A stretch of 64,000 bases of DNA from assembly GCA_019633425.1 (NCBI GenBank), contig WSUB01000006.1, positions 496,001 through 560,000 on the forward strand, given 5' to 3'. The notes beneath the pieces are model-generated. The model saw only the letters and a list, made by a program, of their open reading frames with translations, was not told the origin of the DNA and did no database searches. The translations under genes were made by a program, and so were the position numbers. This DNA is from Tulasnella sp. 424 (Eukaryota > Basidiomycota > Agaricomycetes > Cantharellales > Tulasnellaceae). Position 1 is the stretch's first letter; the number at the start of each line of letters is the position of its first letter. This document shows positions 10,698-23,060 of this stretch, one piece after another.

Positions 10698-13600
10698 ATG
10701 GAGTCACAGTCCGATTCCTCCACCCCTCCTAATTCTCGTACCACTTCACCGTATCATGTTTTTGCCTTCGCTGTCCCGACCACTCCTCAACTACCAAGGT
10801 CGGCGGATACGTCGGGGCCGGATCTTGACCTTGGTTCAAGGTTGTATGAAACCTCAACTTCCGGAACTCTGTCAACACCGTACTCTTCGATGGTTGCGAC
10901 CCCTAATTCTGCGGCTCGTCCCAGTACCAGACATCTTCGGCATACGCATCGAACACCCGTTTCAGCGGCGAGCCAGGGATCCAGCCCGGTTTTATGGACG
11001 GCATCGTCACGACCTCCTTTCGCGTTCTTTCCTCCTCCCGAGTCCAATCATCATGACCTGACTAGTCCACCCACACCCTTGCCTCAATCCTCGCCATCTA
11101 AAGCAGAGGAGCTTGTCACTGGCGATGAAGATCTAGACGAAAAGTTCATTTGGTGGGTCTTGTGGAATTGTCTCGTTCAACACGGCTTAATCGGACCCTG
11201 TCCCTCTCAGTCCAGTGAATATCAACGTGGCACCTATCCCTGGTCCTCCCTTCATCCAATCACCCGACACGATCGGGGAGGACGACTCGCCGTACCCTGA
11301 AGTCAGAGCATCAGTTGCGAATACTGATGACCCGGATATGCCAACGCTAACCTTTCGGACCTGGCTCATTGGCATCACGTTGTTAATTCTCAGAGGGTCG
11401 CTCAATCTCTTTTTCTATCTTCGGTGGCCTGCTCCGGTGACATCCGAAGCTTTGGTCACGTCAGTACCACCGGGAGAAGGCATTGGATGGAAGACAACTA
11501 ACGCAAAGCCAATTCCAGTATCGTCGCGTATCCACTTGGCAAAGCGCTGGATCGCTTGCTGCCAATCAGATATTGGACTATTCCTCGGGCTCTCCCGCTC
11601 ATCGGTGGATTTAGCTTTAGTCTAAACCCCGGTCCATTCAACATCAAAGAGCACACCCTTATCTTCATGATGTCCGCAATCGGCGGTTATCCTATTTCCG
11701 GTTTCCCACTAATAATCACAGCGGAGAAAAATTACAACATTCCCATAAGCACTGGGTGCGTCATAAAACTCAGGCCGTGTAGAGTGAACTCTGACCTGTC
11801 GCTGGGTGGTAGATTCGCATTTCTATTCCTGTTAGGCACCCAAATCACTGGAATCTCTTTCGCATCTTTTGGTCACAGTCTCTTCGTCTATCCTGCGTCC
11901 ATTATCTGGCCCAACTCCCTAATCACATCCGCACTTCTAAACACTCTTCATGCCGAGGAGGAGACCCGCAAAGGACAAATGACGCGGTATAGGTTCTTTG
12001 TTATATGCGCGGTGGGAGCGTTTTTGTACTACTTTTTGCCGGGTGAGATGGCTTTCCCTCGCCAGAATATACTTGGGACTGATGCGAGAGCATCGGCATA
12101 CCTACAACAGGCTATTTATTCACAGCACTATCATCATTTTCGTGGGCTTGTTGGATCAGGCCAAGTCCGTTAATACTTAGTACTCCGGCTCCAAAGCTTA
12201 CTTATCGCCCTACGCAGATAATGTTGTGGTCAACCAGCTGTTCGGAACCGTAACAGGCTTAGGTATGGGCCTCCTTACCTTTGACTGGAGCCAGATATCG
12301 TATCTAAGCTCGCCTCTAATTCTCCCGTGGTACGTTCACTGTCGTGATATCTATACGTGATGGTTTTCTTACTCTACCCGGAAGGTGGGCAAGTGTCAAC
12401 ATGTTCTTAGGTTTCGTACTTTTCCTGTGGATCTTGGCTCCGATCCTTTACTACAACGACGTAGGCATTTTCCTCAATAATCGCTTCGGGCTCAGCTAAT
12501 TTATTCCATTAGGTCTGGAAAATGGGACATTTGCCCATAACTGGCTACTCCGCATACGACCGGTTTGGTCTCCCATACGATGTTCATCGTATTCTGACTC
12601 CAGACTTGCAACTCAACGTCACAGCCTATCAGGAATACTCACCTGTGTATCTCCCAGTAACTTTTGCCCTGACTTACTTTATTGGCTTCATGCTGGTTAC
12701 CTCCGTAATCGTGCATGCCATCCTGTACGAAGGTCACGCAGTCCTCGCAGTTGTACGACGCAGGAAGGTCGAAGACGATGATATCCACGCTAAACTTATG
12801 CGGCGCTACCGAGAGGTTTCAACCTACTACTACATTGCAATATTTGTAATTGGATTTTCCTTGCTCATCGGGGCATTGAAGGTTGGTCAAACATCCCATT
12901 TTTACACCGCATATCTGACAACTTTTAAGCTTCAAGACCTTGGTGTGCCAATATGGTCACTTTTCTTGGCTACTCTGCTGGCATTAATTTACTTCATACC
13001 TTGCACATACATATATGCGAAGAGTGGGATTCCCATACCCATCAATCTCATCGCAGAGCTCATTCCTGGTGCTATCTTACCTGGACGGCCCTTTGCAAAT
13101 ATGGCAAGTATTCCGACTCAACAGAGAGTTAAGTCGCTGATACCTGGACCAGGTTTTCAAGAGATGCGCCATAGATGGTCTGAATCGGGGAATGGTGTTC
13201 CTTGAAAACCTCAAGCTGGGGCATTACCTCAAAATCCCACCGTACGCAAGCTTCGCAGGCAGGTCGAGCAGCTCGAGCTCGTACAACCCGAGACTTGTTT
13301 ACTCAGTTTAAAATCCTACAGCTCAACTCGTCGCAGTTGTCACCTCCGTTAGCGTCCAAATAGCCGTGAAGAACGCGATATTTGCATCGGTTCCCGACAT
13401 ATGCGATCCCAATCAACCTCACAGACTGGTTTGCCCCGGATCTCATACATTTTTCACCGCATCCATTGTTTGGTGAGAAAGAAATTTTCTCCTGCTTCAG
13501 CCTTGCTAAATGCTTCTCATCTAGGGGGTTAATAGGAACCAGTCGGCAATTCGGAAAGGGCTCACTCTACAAGCTTCAAGTCTATGGAATCGTGATCGGA

Positions 13601-14175
13601 GCTCTTCTTCCGCTTCCTCTTTGGCTATGGCAGCGAAAATACCCGAAGTCTGTTCTTCGCCACTTCAACATCTCAGTGTTCTTGAACGGTCCAACCTTCG
13701 CGCCACCAGCGACCGGAGTCAATTTCACGTCCTTTTTTATCGTAGCTTTCCTCTTCCGTGAGTTGATCCAATGCATCTTTCACGCACTTCAATAACAAAC
13801 TTTATGGCGCAGAGTATCTTCTTCGTGTCCGGCGTTATAGGCTGTGGGCAAAATTCAATTACATCCTGGGGTGTGCCCTGGAAGCAGGCGAGTGTAATTT
13901 GATCGGTGTTCGCAGGACCCCGAAGTCTAATCAACGATATACCTTTCATATAGGGACTGGGGTGGGAGTTATTGTGATATTTCTGGCTTTTCAGCTGCCC
14001 AAGGATGGTCAGATATCACTAGACTGGTGGGGGAATACCGTCTGGGCGAACAGTGCGTTTATAACTCCTCGAACCTATTTATCGGCTCACGCCAAATATC
14101 TAATTACTATTCTTTAAAGCCGCTGATGCCATCGGAGTCCCATATCTTCCAACCGACCCTGACAGGGGGTTTTAG
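10698..14175 (+). CDS. OPT1: OPT-family oligopeptide transporter, intact copy
   Basis: Fifteen exons: 10698-11152, 11211-11459, 11519-11755, 11813-12042, 12111-12164, 12218-12329, 12385-12460, 12513-12881, 12930-13103, 13153-13258, 13322-13472, 13525-13757, 13813-13905, 13954-14052 and 14120-14175; 897 aa. Proton-coupled uptake of small peptides across the plasma membrane is the known role of the family. Seen: a Ser/Pro-rich cytosolic head of about 155 aa, many membrane helices, the OPT signature SLNPGPFNIKEH, PNNVVVNQLFG, TGLGMGLLTFDWSQISY, GHLPITGYSAYDRFG, NLIAELIPG...PGRPFANM, LKLGHYLKIPPY, and the C-terminal DWWGNTVWANTAD. Introns 9 and 10 use GC donors. Intron 8 (12882-12929) is 48 nt and has no stop, so its retention would add 16 residues. 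Every junction keeps frame; this is the only OPT copy here with no lesion. Confidence 0.9.
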
Positions 14176-14680
14176 GTCTTTGAATTATCTCGATAGCCCA
14201 CCTCTCAACTCGACTTCAAAGATTTCAAACTTGGGTTGAAATCACGATTTATTTACCGGTAGCTGGCCTGATATTATATCGTTCGGGAGCCGGCAAGTCC
14301 GGCCAGGATGTTAACGTTCATAGATACTTCATAGACGTGTTTGCTATTCACAGTAATGAGATACATTCCGAATCTCAAGGCAGCGCGTTGTCCTTGTGGG
14401 TGCCGAGCAGTTTTGATCGCTTGGAGACTAGTTACGGCTTTGGTGGCTCACGTCGCTATTCAGACCACCATTAATCAGTAATCGAAAGGTGTCATAGATC
14501 CGAAACTGTACTTACCGTCCGAACAGCTTGACCTTCAACCGATGGCTCAAATCCGCTCTATTCCTCAACGAGAATGACGACGAAACGTAGGCAGAAGAGG
14601 GAAGTCGCAACACTACCAGAGGCGAGCTATACACGCACGCGAACGTCCTGATCAGACAAACGGCTTAAAAAAACCAACGT
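14176..14680. other. 3' flank of OPT1
   Basis: Homologous in part to the sequence after the OPT relic (about 21223-21420) and after OPT3 (about 27151-27330), including a 'catagac...gttattcac' stretch. It belongs to the duplicated unit; no gene seen. Confidence 0.5.
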
Positions 14681-14689
14681 ATGCCGAGC

Positions 14690-15210
14690 TGTCTGCTCTC
14701 ATCTCTCTGACGCCGGGCATGACAAACATCTGAGTTTCAGCACCGACTTGTTGTGAGGGTCACCTTTGGGCGCTATGGCTTCGTAGATGGGTACTCGGCG
14801 CGCTTTCTTTCGGGCGACCTAGCGGATGGACTTGGTGATCGAGCGAGTTTCCAGGGTTCCAACTGCGACTGACGGGAGGAGATATGAGGAGAGAGGTAGT
14901 TTCGCGGGCCGACGAGCACTTGAAGTGCGCAAAATGGGTCCCGGGGAGCGATTTAGGATAGATTAGAGATTGGACCGGCAGAATGATGATCGGGGGAGAC
15001 TCACGGCGTTGTAATACTCGGTGTCCATATTCTTCAACATACTCGTAGCAGCGCATCCTCTCCCGAGAGTCACCACAGTCATCCTGGCCTTATCAAAGGG
15101 CCTTTGCCATGCCGGTAGGTGGGTCTCCTTCGTGTCAAAGTACATAAAAGTTGCGGTCGTGCCGAGAACATTGGACCAAGATGACCCAGCCAAAGGTGGT
15201 TAGTACTCGA
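14690..15210 (-). pseudogene. Relic 1 of an NDE1-like alternative NADH dehydrogenase (N-terminal part)
   Basis: On the minus strand the fragments read TTATFMYFDTKETHLPAW, QRPFDKARMTVVTLGRG, CAATSMLKNMDTEYYN and further broken pieces of the following domain. These match the N-terminal transmembrane/FAD-binding start of external type II NADH:ubiquinone oxidoreductases (family pattern QRPFDxxKxTVVVLGSGWGATSFLKNLDTExYNV). The glycine-rich motif is damaged, the frame breaks after the first intron, and the rest is missing. A longer relic lies at 21578-23060 in the same position relative to the next OPT copy. Confidence 0.7.
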
Positions 15211-15671
15211 CAAAATTGTGGTGGTTTGGGGATGGCTTCGATAGTGGATCCAGCTGGCAGGGTTCGAGCCAGCGGCTGAGAGCGACGGCGTCGAGAGTCC
15301 TCATTGAGACTGTTCGAAATTGTGGGCCATGTCAGCGAGCACTCGACGCTTCCAGCGTTGCGTGTACGGGCGAGGGGAGTGGGAGTGACAAGCCTTAGTG
15401 CTTTTCGAGCGAGGACCCTGACAATGAACGCCGCCTGACGCTGCGGCCTCGGTTATCTCCGTCGCCCTGCACGTGATGAGTGCGTTTTTTTGGGCCTACC
15501 CGTTGATCAGACAAGACATCGGGCTTCTTATTCCCGCGAATATTAAAGGCCATCGTCAGGAGCAAATGGGGTCTTCCAAGTCGCTTCTCAAAGACTACTA
15601 CTTATACAGAGTCCCCAGCGCCCTATGTCTAATGTTTAGCATCTGCGACCGCTCCCTAGCTCTCCGATTGA
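15211..15671 (+). promoter_or_regulatory. Upstream region of OPT2
   Basis: Homologous to 23061-23523 before OPT3: shared 'ggatccagctggc...ggttcgagccagcggctg' block, CACGTG at 15470-15475, and a 'gcttctcaaagactactacttatacag' region close to the ATG. No coding sequence seen. Confidence 0.5.
15470..15475 (+). promoter_or_regulatory. CACGTG E-box upstream of OPT2
   Basis: TGCACGTGATGAG, 202 bp before the OPT2 start; counterpart of the sites before OPT1 and OPT3. Confidence 0.5.
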
Positions 15672-18600
15672 ATGGAGTCACAGTCCGATTACTCGACCCC
15701 TCCTAATTCTCGCGCCACTTCACCGTATCATGTTTTCGCCTTCGCTATCCCAACAACCCCCCAACTACCAAGGTCGGCCGATACATCGGGACCAGATCTT
15801 GAACTGGATTCTAGACTGAGCGAAACCTCGACCTCCCGAACTCTCTCAACACCATACTCTTCGTTAATTGCGACTCCTCACTCTGACACCCGTCCCAGTA
15901 CCACATATCCTCGGCATGAACGTCAAACCCCGGCGAGCCAGGGATCCAGCTTAGCTTTTCGGACGGCGTCGTCTCGACCTCCTTTCGCTTTTTCCCCTCC
16001 TCCCGAGTCTTATCATCATGACCCAATTAATCCACCCACACTCTTGCCTCAATCCTCTCAGTCTAAAGCAGAGGAACTCGTCCCTGGCGGTGAAGATCAA
16101 GAAGAAAAGTCCATTTGGTGGGTCTTGTGCAGGTGAAAGTCGTCTAGTCTACCACCGCTCAATCGTACCTTGTTTGGCTTAGTCCGGTGGATACCAACGT
16201 GCCGCCTCTCCCTGACTCTCCTTCCAGCCAATCACCCGACACAGTCGGGGATGACGACTCGCCGTATCCTGAAGTCAGGGCATCAGTCGCAAACACGGAT
16301 GACCCGGACATGCCAACGCTAACCTTTCGGACATGGCTTATCGGAATCACGTTGTTAATTCTGAGAGCCTCTCTCAATGTCTTTTTCTCTCTGCGATGGC
16401 CGTCTCCGGCAATATCCAAGGCTTTAGTCACGTAAGGACCAGCAGCAAAAGGCATTAGATGAAATACAACTAATGCAAAGCTATCTCCAGTGTCATCGCA
16501 TATCCATTTGGCAAAGCGTTGGATCACTTGCTACCAATCAGATATTGGACTATCCCTCGAGCTCTCCCGATCATCGGCGAATTTAGCTTTAGTCTAAACC
16601 CTGGCCCTTTCAACGTCAAAGAGCATACTCTTATCTCCATGATGTCCTCAATCGGCGGTGATTATATCATTGGATTTCAGCTAATTATCTCGGCGGAGAA
16701 GTATTACAGCACTCCCATAAGCACACGGTACGTCGTCAATTCAAGCCACGTAGAGTGAACGCTGACCCGTTGCTGCGTGGTAGATTCGCATTTCTATTCC
16801 TGTTAGGCAGCCATGTCGCGCCGCTCTCATTTGCAGCTTTTGGCCGCAGTCTCTTCATTTATCCTGCGTCCGTTATCTGGCCGAACACCCTAATCGTATC
16901 CGCCCTTTTAAACACTCTTCATGCTGAAGAGGAGTCTCGTCAAGGGCAAATGACGCGGTATAAGTTCTTTGTTCTATGCGCGGTGGGGGCATTTTTCTAC
17001 TACCTTCTGCCGGGTGAGATTGCTTTCCCTCCCCTGAATGGAACAATCTTGGAGCTAACTCTAGAGCATCGGCAAAACTACCACAGGCTACTTGTTCACG
17101 GCATTATCAACATTTTCATGGGCTTGTTGGATCAGTCCAAGTTCGTTAGTCCTTTGTACTCTACCTCCAACGCTTACTAATAGCCTTAAACAGACAATGT
17201 TGTCCTCAATCAACTGTTCGGAACAGTGACAGGCTTGGGTATGGGTCTTTTTACCTTTGACTGGAGCCAGATATCGTATATAGCCTCACCTCTGATTCTC
17301 CCGTGGTACGTTCATTCTCGTGATACCTATACGCGATGGTTTTCTTACTCTACCCGGAAGGTGGGCAAGTGTCAACGTCTTCTTGGGTTTCGTGGCTTTC
17401 TTTTGGATTTTGGCTCCAATCCTTTACTACAGCGACGTGGGCATCTTCCGAAATAACTATTTCGGGCCCAGCTGATTTGCTCTGTTAGGTCTGGAAAATG
17501 GGACATTTGCCCATAACTGGCTACTCCGCATACGATCGGTTTGGCCTCCCATACGATGTTCATCGTATTTTAACTCCAGACATGCAGCTCAACGTCACAG
17601 CCTATCAGAAATACTCGCCCGTATATCTCCCAGTAACCTTCGCTCAGACTTACTTGATTAGTTTCATGATGGTCACCTCCGTGATCGTGCATGCTATCTT
17701 GTACGAAGGTCACGCCGTCCTTGCGGTCATACGGGGGAGGAAGGTCGAAGACGATGATATCCACGCTACACTTATGCGGCGCTACCGAGAGGTTTCGAAC
17801 TACTACTACGTGGGCGTATTTGTAGTTGGATTTGCCTTGCTCATTGGGGCTTTCAAGGGAAGTCGATCTTCCGGTTTTTATACCCCATCAGGGCCGAATT
17901 CTTATATCCTTCCAGGTTCAAGACCTCGGCGTGCCAATATGGTCACTTGTCCTAGCTACCCTGCTCGTGTTTACTTACTTTATACCTTGCACGTACATAT
18001 ATGCGAGGAGTGGGCTTCAGGTACCCATCAATCTCATCGCAGAGCTCATTCCTGGCGCTCTCTTACCTGGACGGCCTTTTGCAAATATGGCAAGTGTTTC
18101 GAATCATCAGGAAGTAGATCTGCTGATCCATGGACCAGGCTTTCAAGGTATTGGCTATTAATGGTCTCGGGCAGTCGATGCTGTTCCTTGAAAACCTAAA
18201 GCAGGGGCATTACCTCAAAGTCCCACCTTATGCAAGTTTCGCAGGCAAGTCTAGCTCATACGGCCCAAGACTCACTTATTAATTGAAATTCAATGCAGTT
18301 CAACTCGTGGCATCTGTCATTTCCGTTTGTGTCCAAATAGTCGTGAAGAATGCTATATTTGCGTCGGTTCCCGACACATGCAGCCCCAACCAACGTCAAA
18401 AACTGGTTTGCCTCGGATCCAATACTTTCTTCACCGCATCCATTATATGGTCAGAAATAATTTCCCACCTCCCGTATCTTTGTTAAATGCTTCTCATCTA
18501 GGGGCCTGATAGGAACCAGTCGGCAATTCGGAAAGGGTTCGTTATACCCGCTTCATGTCTATGGACTGGTGATCGGGGCTCTTCTTCCAATTCCTGTTTG

Positions 18601-19152
18601 GCTATGGCAGCGAAAATATCCAAAATCCGTCCTTCGCCACTTCAACCTCATAGTTTTTTTGGACGGTCCAACCTACGCGCCACCAGCAACAGGAGTCAAT
18701 TTCACATCATTTTTCATCGTAGCATTCCTGTTCCGTGGGTTGATTCCATGCGCCTTTCACGCACGTCAATAACAATATGTATTGTCCAGAGTATCTCCTT
18801 CGGGTCCGGCGTTATAGACTCTGGGAAAAATTCAATTACGTCCTGGCATGTGCGTTGGAAGCAGGCGAGTGTAATTCCATTGGTGTCCATGGCGCCCCGA
18901 ACTCTAACTAGCAATATACCCTCTATATAGGTACTGGGGTAGCTGTCATTGTGATATTCCTGGCTTTCCAGCTGCCAAAGGATGGTCGGATATCACTGGA
19001 CTGGTGGGGTAATACCGTCTGGGCCAACAGTACGTTTTCGCCACCTCGAACCGATTTCTCAGTTCCCGTCAATTACCTAATTGCTATCATTTGAAGCCGC
19101 CGATGCCGTTGGAGCGCCGTATCTCTCAACCGACCCTGACCAGGGGTTTTGA
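15672..19152 (+). CDS. OPT2: OPT-family oligopeptide transporter with a lost splice donor
   Basis: Fifteen exons: 15672-16117, 16183-16431, 16491-16727, 16784-17013, 17087-17140, 17194-17305, 17361-17436, 17489-17857, 17916-18089, 18139-18244, 18299-18449, 18502-18734, 18790-18882, 18931-19029 and 19097-19152; 894 aa if spliced as in OPT1. All exons are open and carry the same signatures (SLNPGPFNVKEH, TGLGMGLFTFDWSQISY, GRPFANM, DWWGNTVWANTAD). The one defect is intron 8: the donor after 17857 reads GGAAGT where OPT3 has GTTCGT and OPT1 has GTTGGT, so normal splicing should fail, and reading through shifts the frame. No other in-frame stop or frameshift was found, so the lesion looks recent. 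A cryptic donor or read error cannot be excluded. Introns 9 and 10 have GC donors as in the other copies. Confidence 0.75.
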
Positions 19153-19179
19153 GGGTTCTGAATATCTCGATGGCCCACC

Positions 19180-20400
19180 TGTCAAGGAGCAAGTGGCGGT
19201 AGTTTAGCCTGTGAAGTCGACAGCCCATCAGCTATGTTTTTTTTCTGTTGTATTGTAGTAGCAAGTTATGCGGAGGAGGAACTCGTCACAATCCATAGGC
19301 TCCGTCAATAGCGGGACTCATGGCGTACATAGTGCGGCGATCACACTCACTTCGCTCCGGCGCCGGCCAGGACATCTCGTCATTGCCTCCTAACACCTGG
19401 CAATTGTCGATTTTCTATATCACCACTCGTCCTGAGACGGTGGTCGGAACTTCCATGCGAAAAGATAACGCCCGCGTGTTGCTTCTTGCTGATAGCCGAC
19501 GGAGGCTCAACCTGGATTACCGTCAATGGTCACATCTGACCGAACATTTGGACCAAATAGGACAGATACCCTTTTTCCCTCGTCGTTCTTTCCCGTCTTG
19601 TCCTTCCCTGTTCATTATTTTGTAAATTCACTCGTTCGCTTCTTTCCCGGCAGCGACCGGTGGTCGCTCCGCTTAAACAATATAAGCTACGCGGCCTCGT
19701 ATATCTCATCAACGAGCCGTAGGCTGGGATATTAACTTGAGTGCCCAGTTCATCAGAATAGGATTCGCAAGACATCGAGCTCCCAACGCGGCTGGGCGCA
19801 TGGAAGGATCGATAATTATAGTCCTATGATCGGCAGGCCGTGGCGGCTTCGGCTTGCGGTTTTGGTAGTGGGATTACGAAGAGGCTTTCGTTTGGCATTA
19901 ATCGTCTTACAGCCTACCAAAGAGGGCTATAAATCATGGATCATCCCATAAAGCTTCCGGATGACCGGAGTCAGTTGCATGATGAATGCAAAGAGAAAAT
20001 GCACAGACGGTTTGAACACGTTGGAGATCGCTATAGGCTCCTCCCGAGATCTCTTACCAGTCCCAGGATAGCGAGTTGTTCTGTGCACTAGGTCAGGCAC
20101 GTTTTCTATATATATATCTCAAAATGCCGCGTCGCTCGAGTCTATCCTTGGAACAACGGTCGCAACGGCCCGCCTCTGGTAGAGATGCGGGGCCTTCCTC
20201 AAAGTGTTCTCTGGCGCTCTGGCTACAGGCCATGCCGTCAGAAAAGTTTGTGCCCGGGGAGAGCGAAAAGAGTGTATACAAAAGAATGACAGGGGGGTAG
20301 AATACTGCAAGGGAAGTGATGCCGAGACACAAAAGGTATTTGGCTGATTTGGTTTTAACGATTCGGTTAGACGGGAACGTTTATCAAGGTTGAACCGCTC
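19180..20400. repeat. Duplicated flank, copy 1 (about 1.2 kb)
   Basis: Diverged copy of 28095-29290. The second half (19740-20400) also matches 33780-34450, which is the 3' end and downstream flank of the secreted-protein gene at 34384-35539. The final exon of that gene can be recognised near 20365-20390 on the minus strand. The copy breaks off directly into OPT relic sequence at about 20400. No gene function is visible within it. Confidence 0.75.
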
Positions 20401-21222
20401 TGCCCTGAATTTCTTTATTGGCTTCATGCTGGTCACCTCCGTAATCGTGCATGCCATGCTGTACGAAGGCCATGTCGTCCTCGCGGTCATACGGCGGAGG
20501 AAGGTCGAGGACGATGATATCCACGCTAGACTCATGCAGCGCTACCGAGAAATTTCAAGCTACTACTACATTGGCGTCTTTGTAATTGGATTTTCCTTGC
20601 TCATTGGGGCATTGAAGGTTGGTTGAGCTTGCCGTTTTTATAGCCACCATGGCCGCATTCCGACAACCTTCAAGCTCCAAGACCTCGATGTGCTAATATG
20701 GTCTCTTTTCTTGACTACGGTGCTATCATTTATTTACCTTATACCTTGTTCCTGACAGTTCCAACCTCCGCGCCGCCAGCGACTGGGGTCAAATTTACGT
20801 CTTTTTTTTATCGCAGCTTTGCTCTTCCATGAGTTGATTCCATGCATCCCTCACGCCCTAAAATAACATTATTTATGGTCCCGAGTATTGTCTTCACGTT
20901 CGGCGTTATAGGCTTGGGGCAATATTCAATTCCATGCTGGGGTGTGCACTGGAAGCAGGCGAGGGTAATTTCATTCGTGTCCGCAGGGCCCCGAAGTCTA
21001 ATCAACAATATACCCTCTTATATAGGGACTGGGGTGGGAGCTATTGTGATATTTCTGGTTTTCTAGCTGCCCAAGGATGGTCGGATATCATTGGACTGGT
21101 GGGGGAATACCGTCTGGGCCAAGAATACGTTTTCGGCTATTTCTCGGCTCAAGTTATCCTCTAAAGCCGCCGATGCCATTGGAGTTCCATACCTCCCAAC
21201 CGACCCTGACAGGGGTTTTAGG
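20400..21222 (+). pseudogene. Truncated OPT relic with internal deletion
   Basis: Starts in OPT exon 8 (FFIGFMLVTSVIVHAMLYEG at 20409 onward), continues through exon 8 and part of exon 9 to about 20750, then jumps directly to the end of exon 12 (PPATGVKFTSFF), followed by exons 13, 14 and 15 in order. Exons 1-7, 10, 11 and most of 9 and 12 are gone. Intron remnants are retained, so it is a DNA-level duplicate. It cannot encode a transporter. Confidence 0.85.
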
Positions 21223-21577
21223 TGCTTTAATCATCTCGATAGCCCACGTCTCAGCTCGACTTCAAAATTTCAAACTTAGGCCGAAATCACAATTTATTTA
21301 TCGGTAGCTGACCTGATATTATATCGTTCGGGAGCGGTAATCAGCGCCACGAGCAAAGTCCACTCGATGACAACGCCTCATAGACGTGATTTGTTATTCA
21401 CAGTAGTGAGATATCTTCCGAATATCAAGCCAACGAACTGCCATGTGCACTATTTCCGATACCTTTCGATGTGTGTAGCCCGAGTGCCACGTCGTTGAAG
21501 TTTATCCTCAAACCAAACATTAGCAATCTAGCCTCGTTGAGCCGCTTGAAGATAGATTCGATTTCCTCGGCGTTGTT
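21223..21577. other. 3' flank of the OPT relic
   Basis: Matches the downstream flanks of OPT1 and OPT3 up to about 21430; the rest holds nothing recognisable. Confidence 0.4.
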
Positions 21578-23060
21578 CTATTCAACGGACTCTTCATAGT
21601 ACGACGTCCCAGTTTCCGCGGCAGAAGAGAAGTGAATTGCATACCCTCGCTTTACCCTCTGGTCCTTGGGAAACCCACTCCTCTCTCCGCGCAATTCGGA
21701 AAGTCCGTCGGTGCGTACGAGGTAGCATTGCACTGTCGAGAAGCCACCGATCGCGTTAGCTTCAGAACAAGCTTTCCGTATTCTCGAGGTTGCACTCACG
21801 TCTCCAATCGGGTACAACCCGCTCACGCCCAACACCCCCCAATAATCTTCCAACAACCCCCCCACCCCCCAATTCGTCTGATGCTGCGGCAAATGAGCCA
21901 TCAAATCCCTCGTAATCGCCCTACTAGCGTTACCCGCCGCCGAAACCTACAACCTACACGGAAGGTTCTCGATTTGACCTTGATCATTCTTCACCACGAC
22001 GGTCTTTGTCCTTGACCTTTTTCTTCAATGTTCTGCCTTTGAAGATCGACTCGGTGTACTGGACAAGCTTGCAGGCTGAACGGGTAAGACGATGAGTAGG
22101 GTTTGGACTAGTGTGATTGTGAGCCTGTCGGCGCGTTCGGGGGACCATGAGCTCAGGCCGTCTGTGATGAAATCGTGCAGGTCGCCGGAGAATTCGATGC
22201 CTGTGGACCTCCGGCGCCGACGACGACTAAAGGGTACGCAGCGGGTGAGATTGCGTCCCGACTTCGAGGTGTGATGCTGAGAACTTACTCGCTCTGATCT
22301 GGGAACGCGGCGGACTCGATGCCGTCCATAACGCGCTCGCGGAGCTTTTAAGGGTCGGGGAAGTTCCTTCAAGAAGCCCGAATGCCGATGGCCAACAGGT
22401 GAAAGGAATGACGTCACGATCAGAAAAAAAGGTATGCCGGGTTCGTTGCTCTCACCTCTTTGACGCCGGGAATGCCAAACGCCTGGGTCTCGGCACCGAC
22501 AGCGCACACCAATATATCGTAAGGGATGGTCATGTTGTTGACGTCGCCTTTGATATCCGACAAGTCGACGATTGTGATCTGCTTGTTATGAGGTCGCATT
22601 TGGGCGCTTTGGCTTACATAGTAGATGGGTTCTCGGCGCGCTTTGTTTCGGCTGACCTAGCGGGCGGACTGGATATCGAGCGAGCTTCCAGAGTTCCAGC
22701 TGCGACTGACGGGAGGAAAGGTGTGGAGATTAAGAAGTTTCGCGGGTTGACGAGCACATAAAGTACGCGTAATGGGTCCCGGGGAGAGATTTAAGGTGGA
22801 TTAGAGATTGGACTGGCGGAATGATGATCGGAGACTCACGGCATTGCAACCTCCGGTGCCCTTATTCTTCGACATACTGCAGCCCATCCTCTCCGGAGAA
22901 CTACCAGAGTTATCTTGCCCCTATCAAACAGCCTTTGCCATGCCGGTAGGTGGGTCTCCTTGGTGGCAATGTACGTAAAAGTTGCGGTCGTGCCGTGGAC
23001 GGTGGACCCAGGTGACCCAATCAAAGGTGATCAGCATTCGACACCATCGTGGTTTTGGGA
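21578..23060 (-). pseudogene. Relic 2 of an NDE1-like alternative NADH dehydrogenase (nearly full length)
   Basis: Minus-strand pieces in family order: ETHLPAWQRLFDRGKITLVV, LVNPRNFLISTPFLPSVAAG followed by TLEARSI, MTIPYDILVCAVGAETQAFG followed by IPGVKE, VVVGAGGPQ-like second nucleotide-binding region leading to GIEFSGDLHDFITDGLSSW, then AITRDLMAHLPQHQTNWG and LYPIGDVSATS. This is the domain order of external, mitochondrial type II NADH dehydrogenases, which oxidise cytosolic NADH without proton pumping. Frame changes and stops between the pieces make it non-functional. Introns are retained. It lies tail to tail against the preceding OPT relic and head to head with OPT3. Confidence 0.85.

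Noticed and set aside
15250..15275. GGTTCGAGCC with flanking GCTGG/CCAGC, like a tRNA T-arm (also near 23134)
   Set aside because: The loop would be 11 nt instead of 7 and no other tRNA arms are present; it is a repeated promoter-region block.
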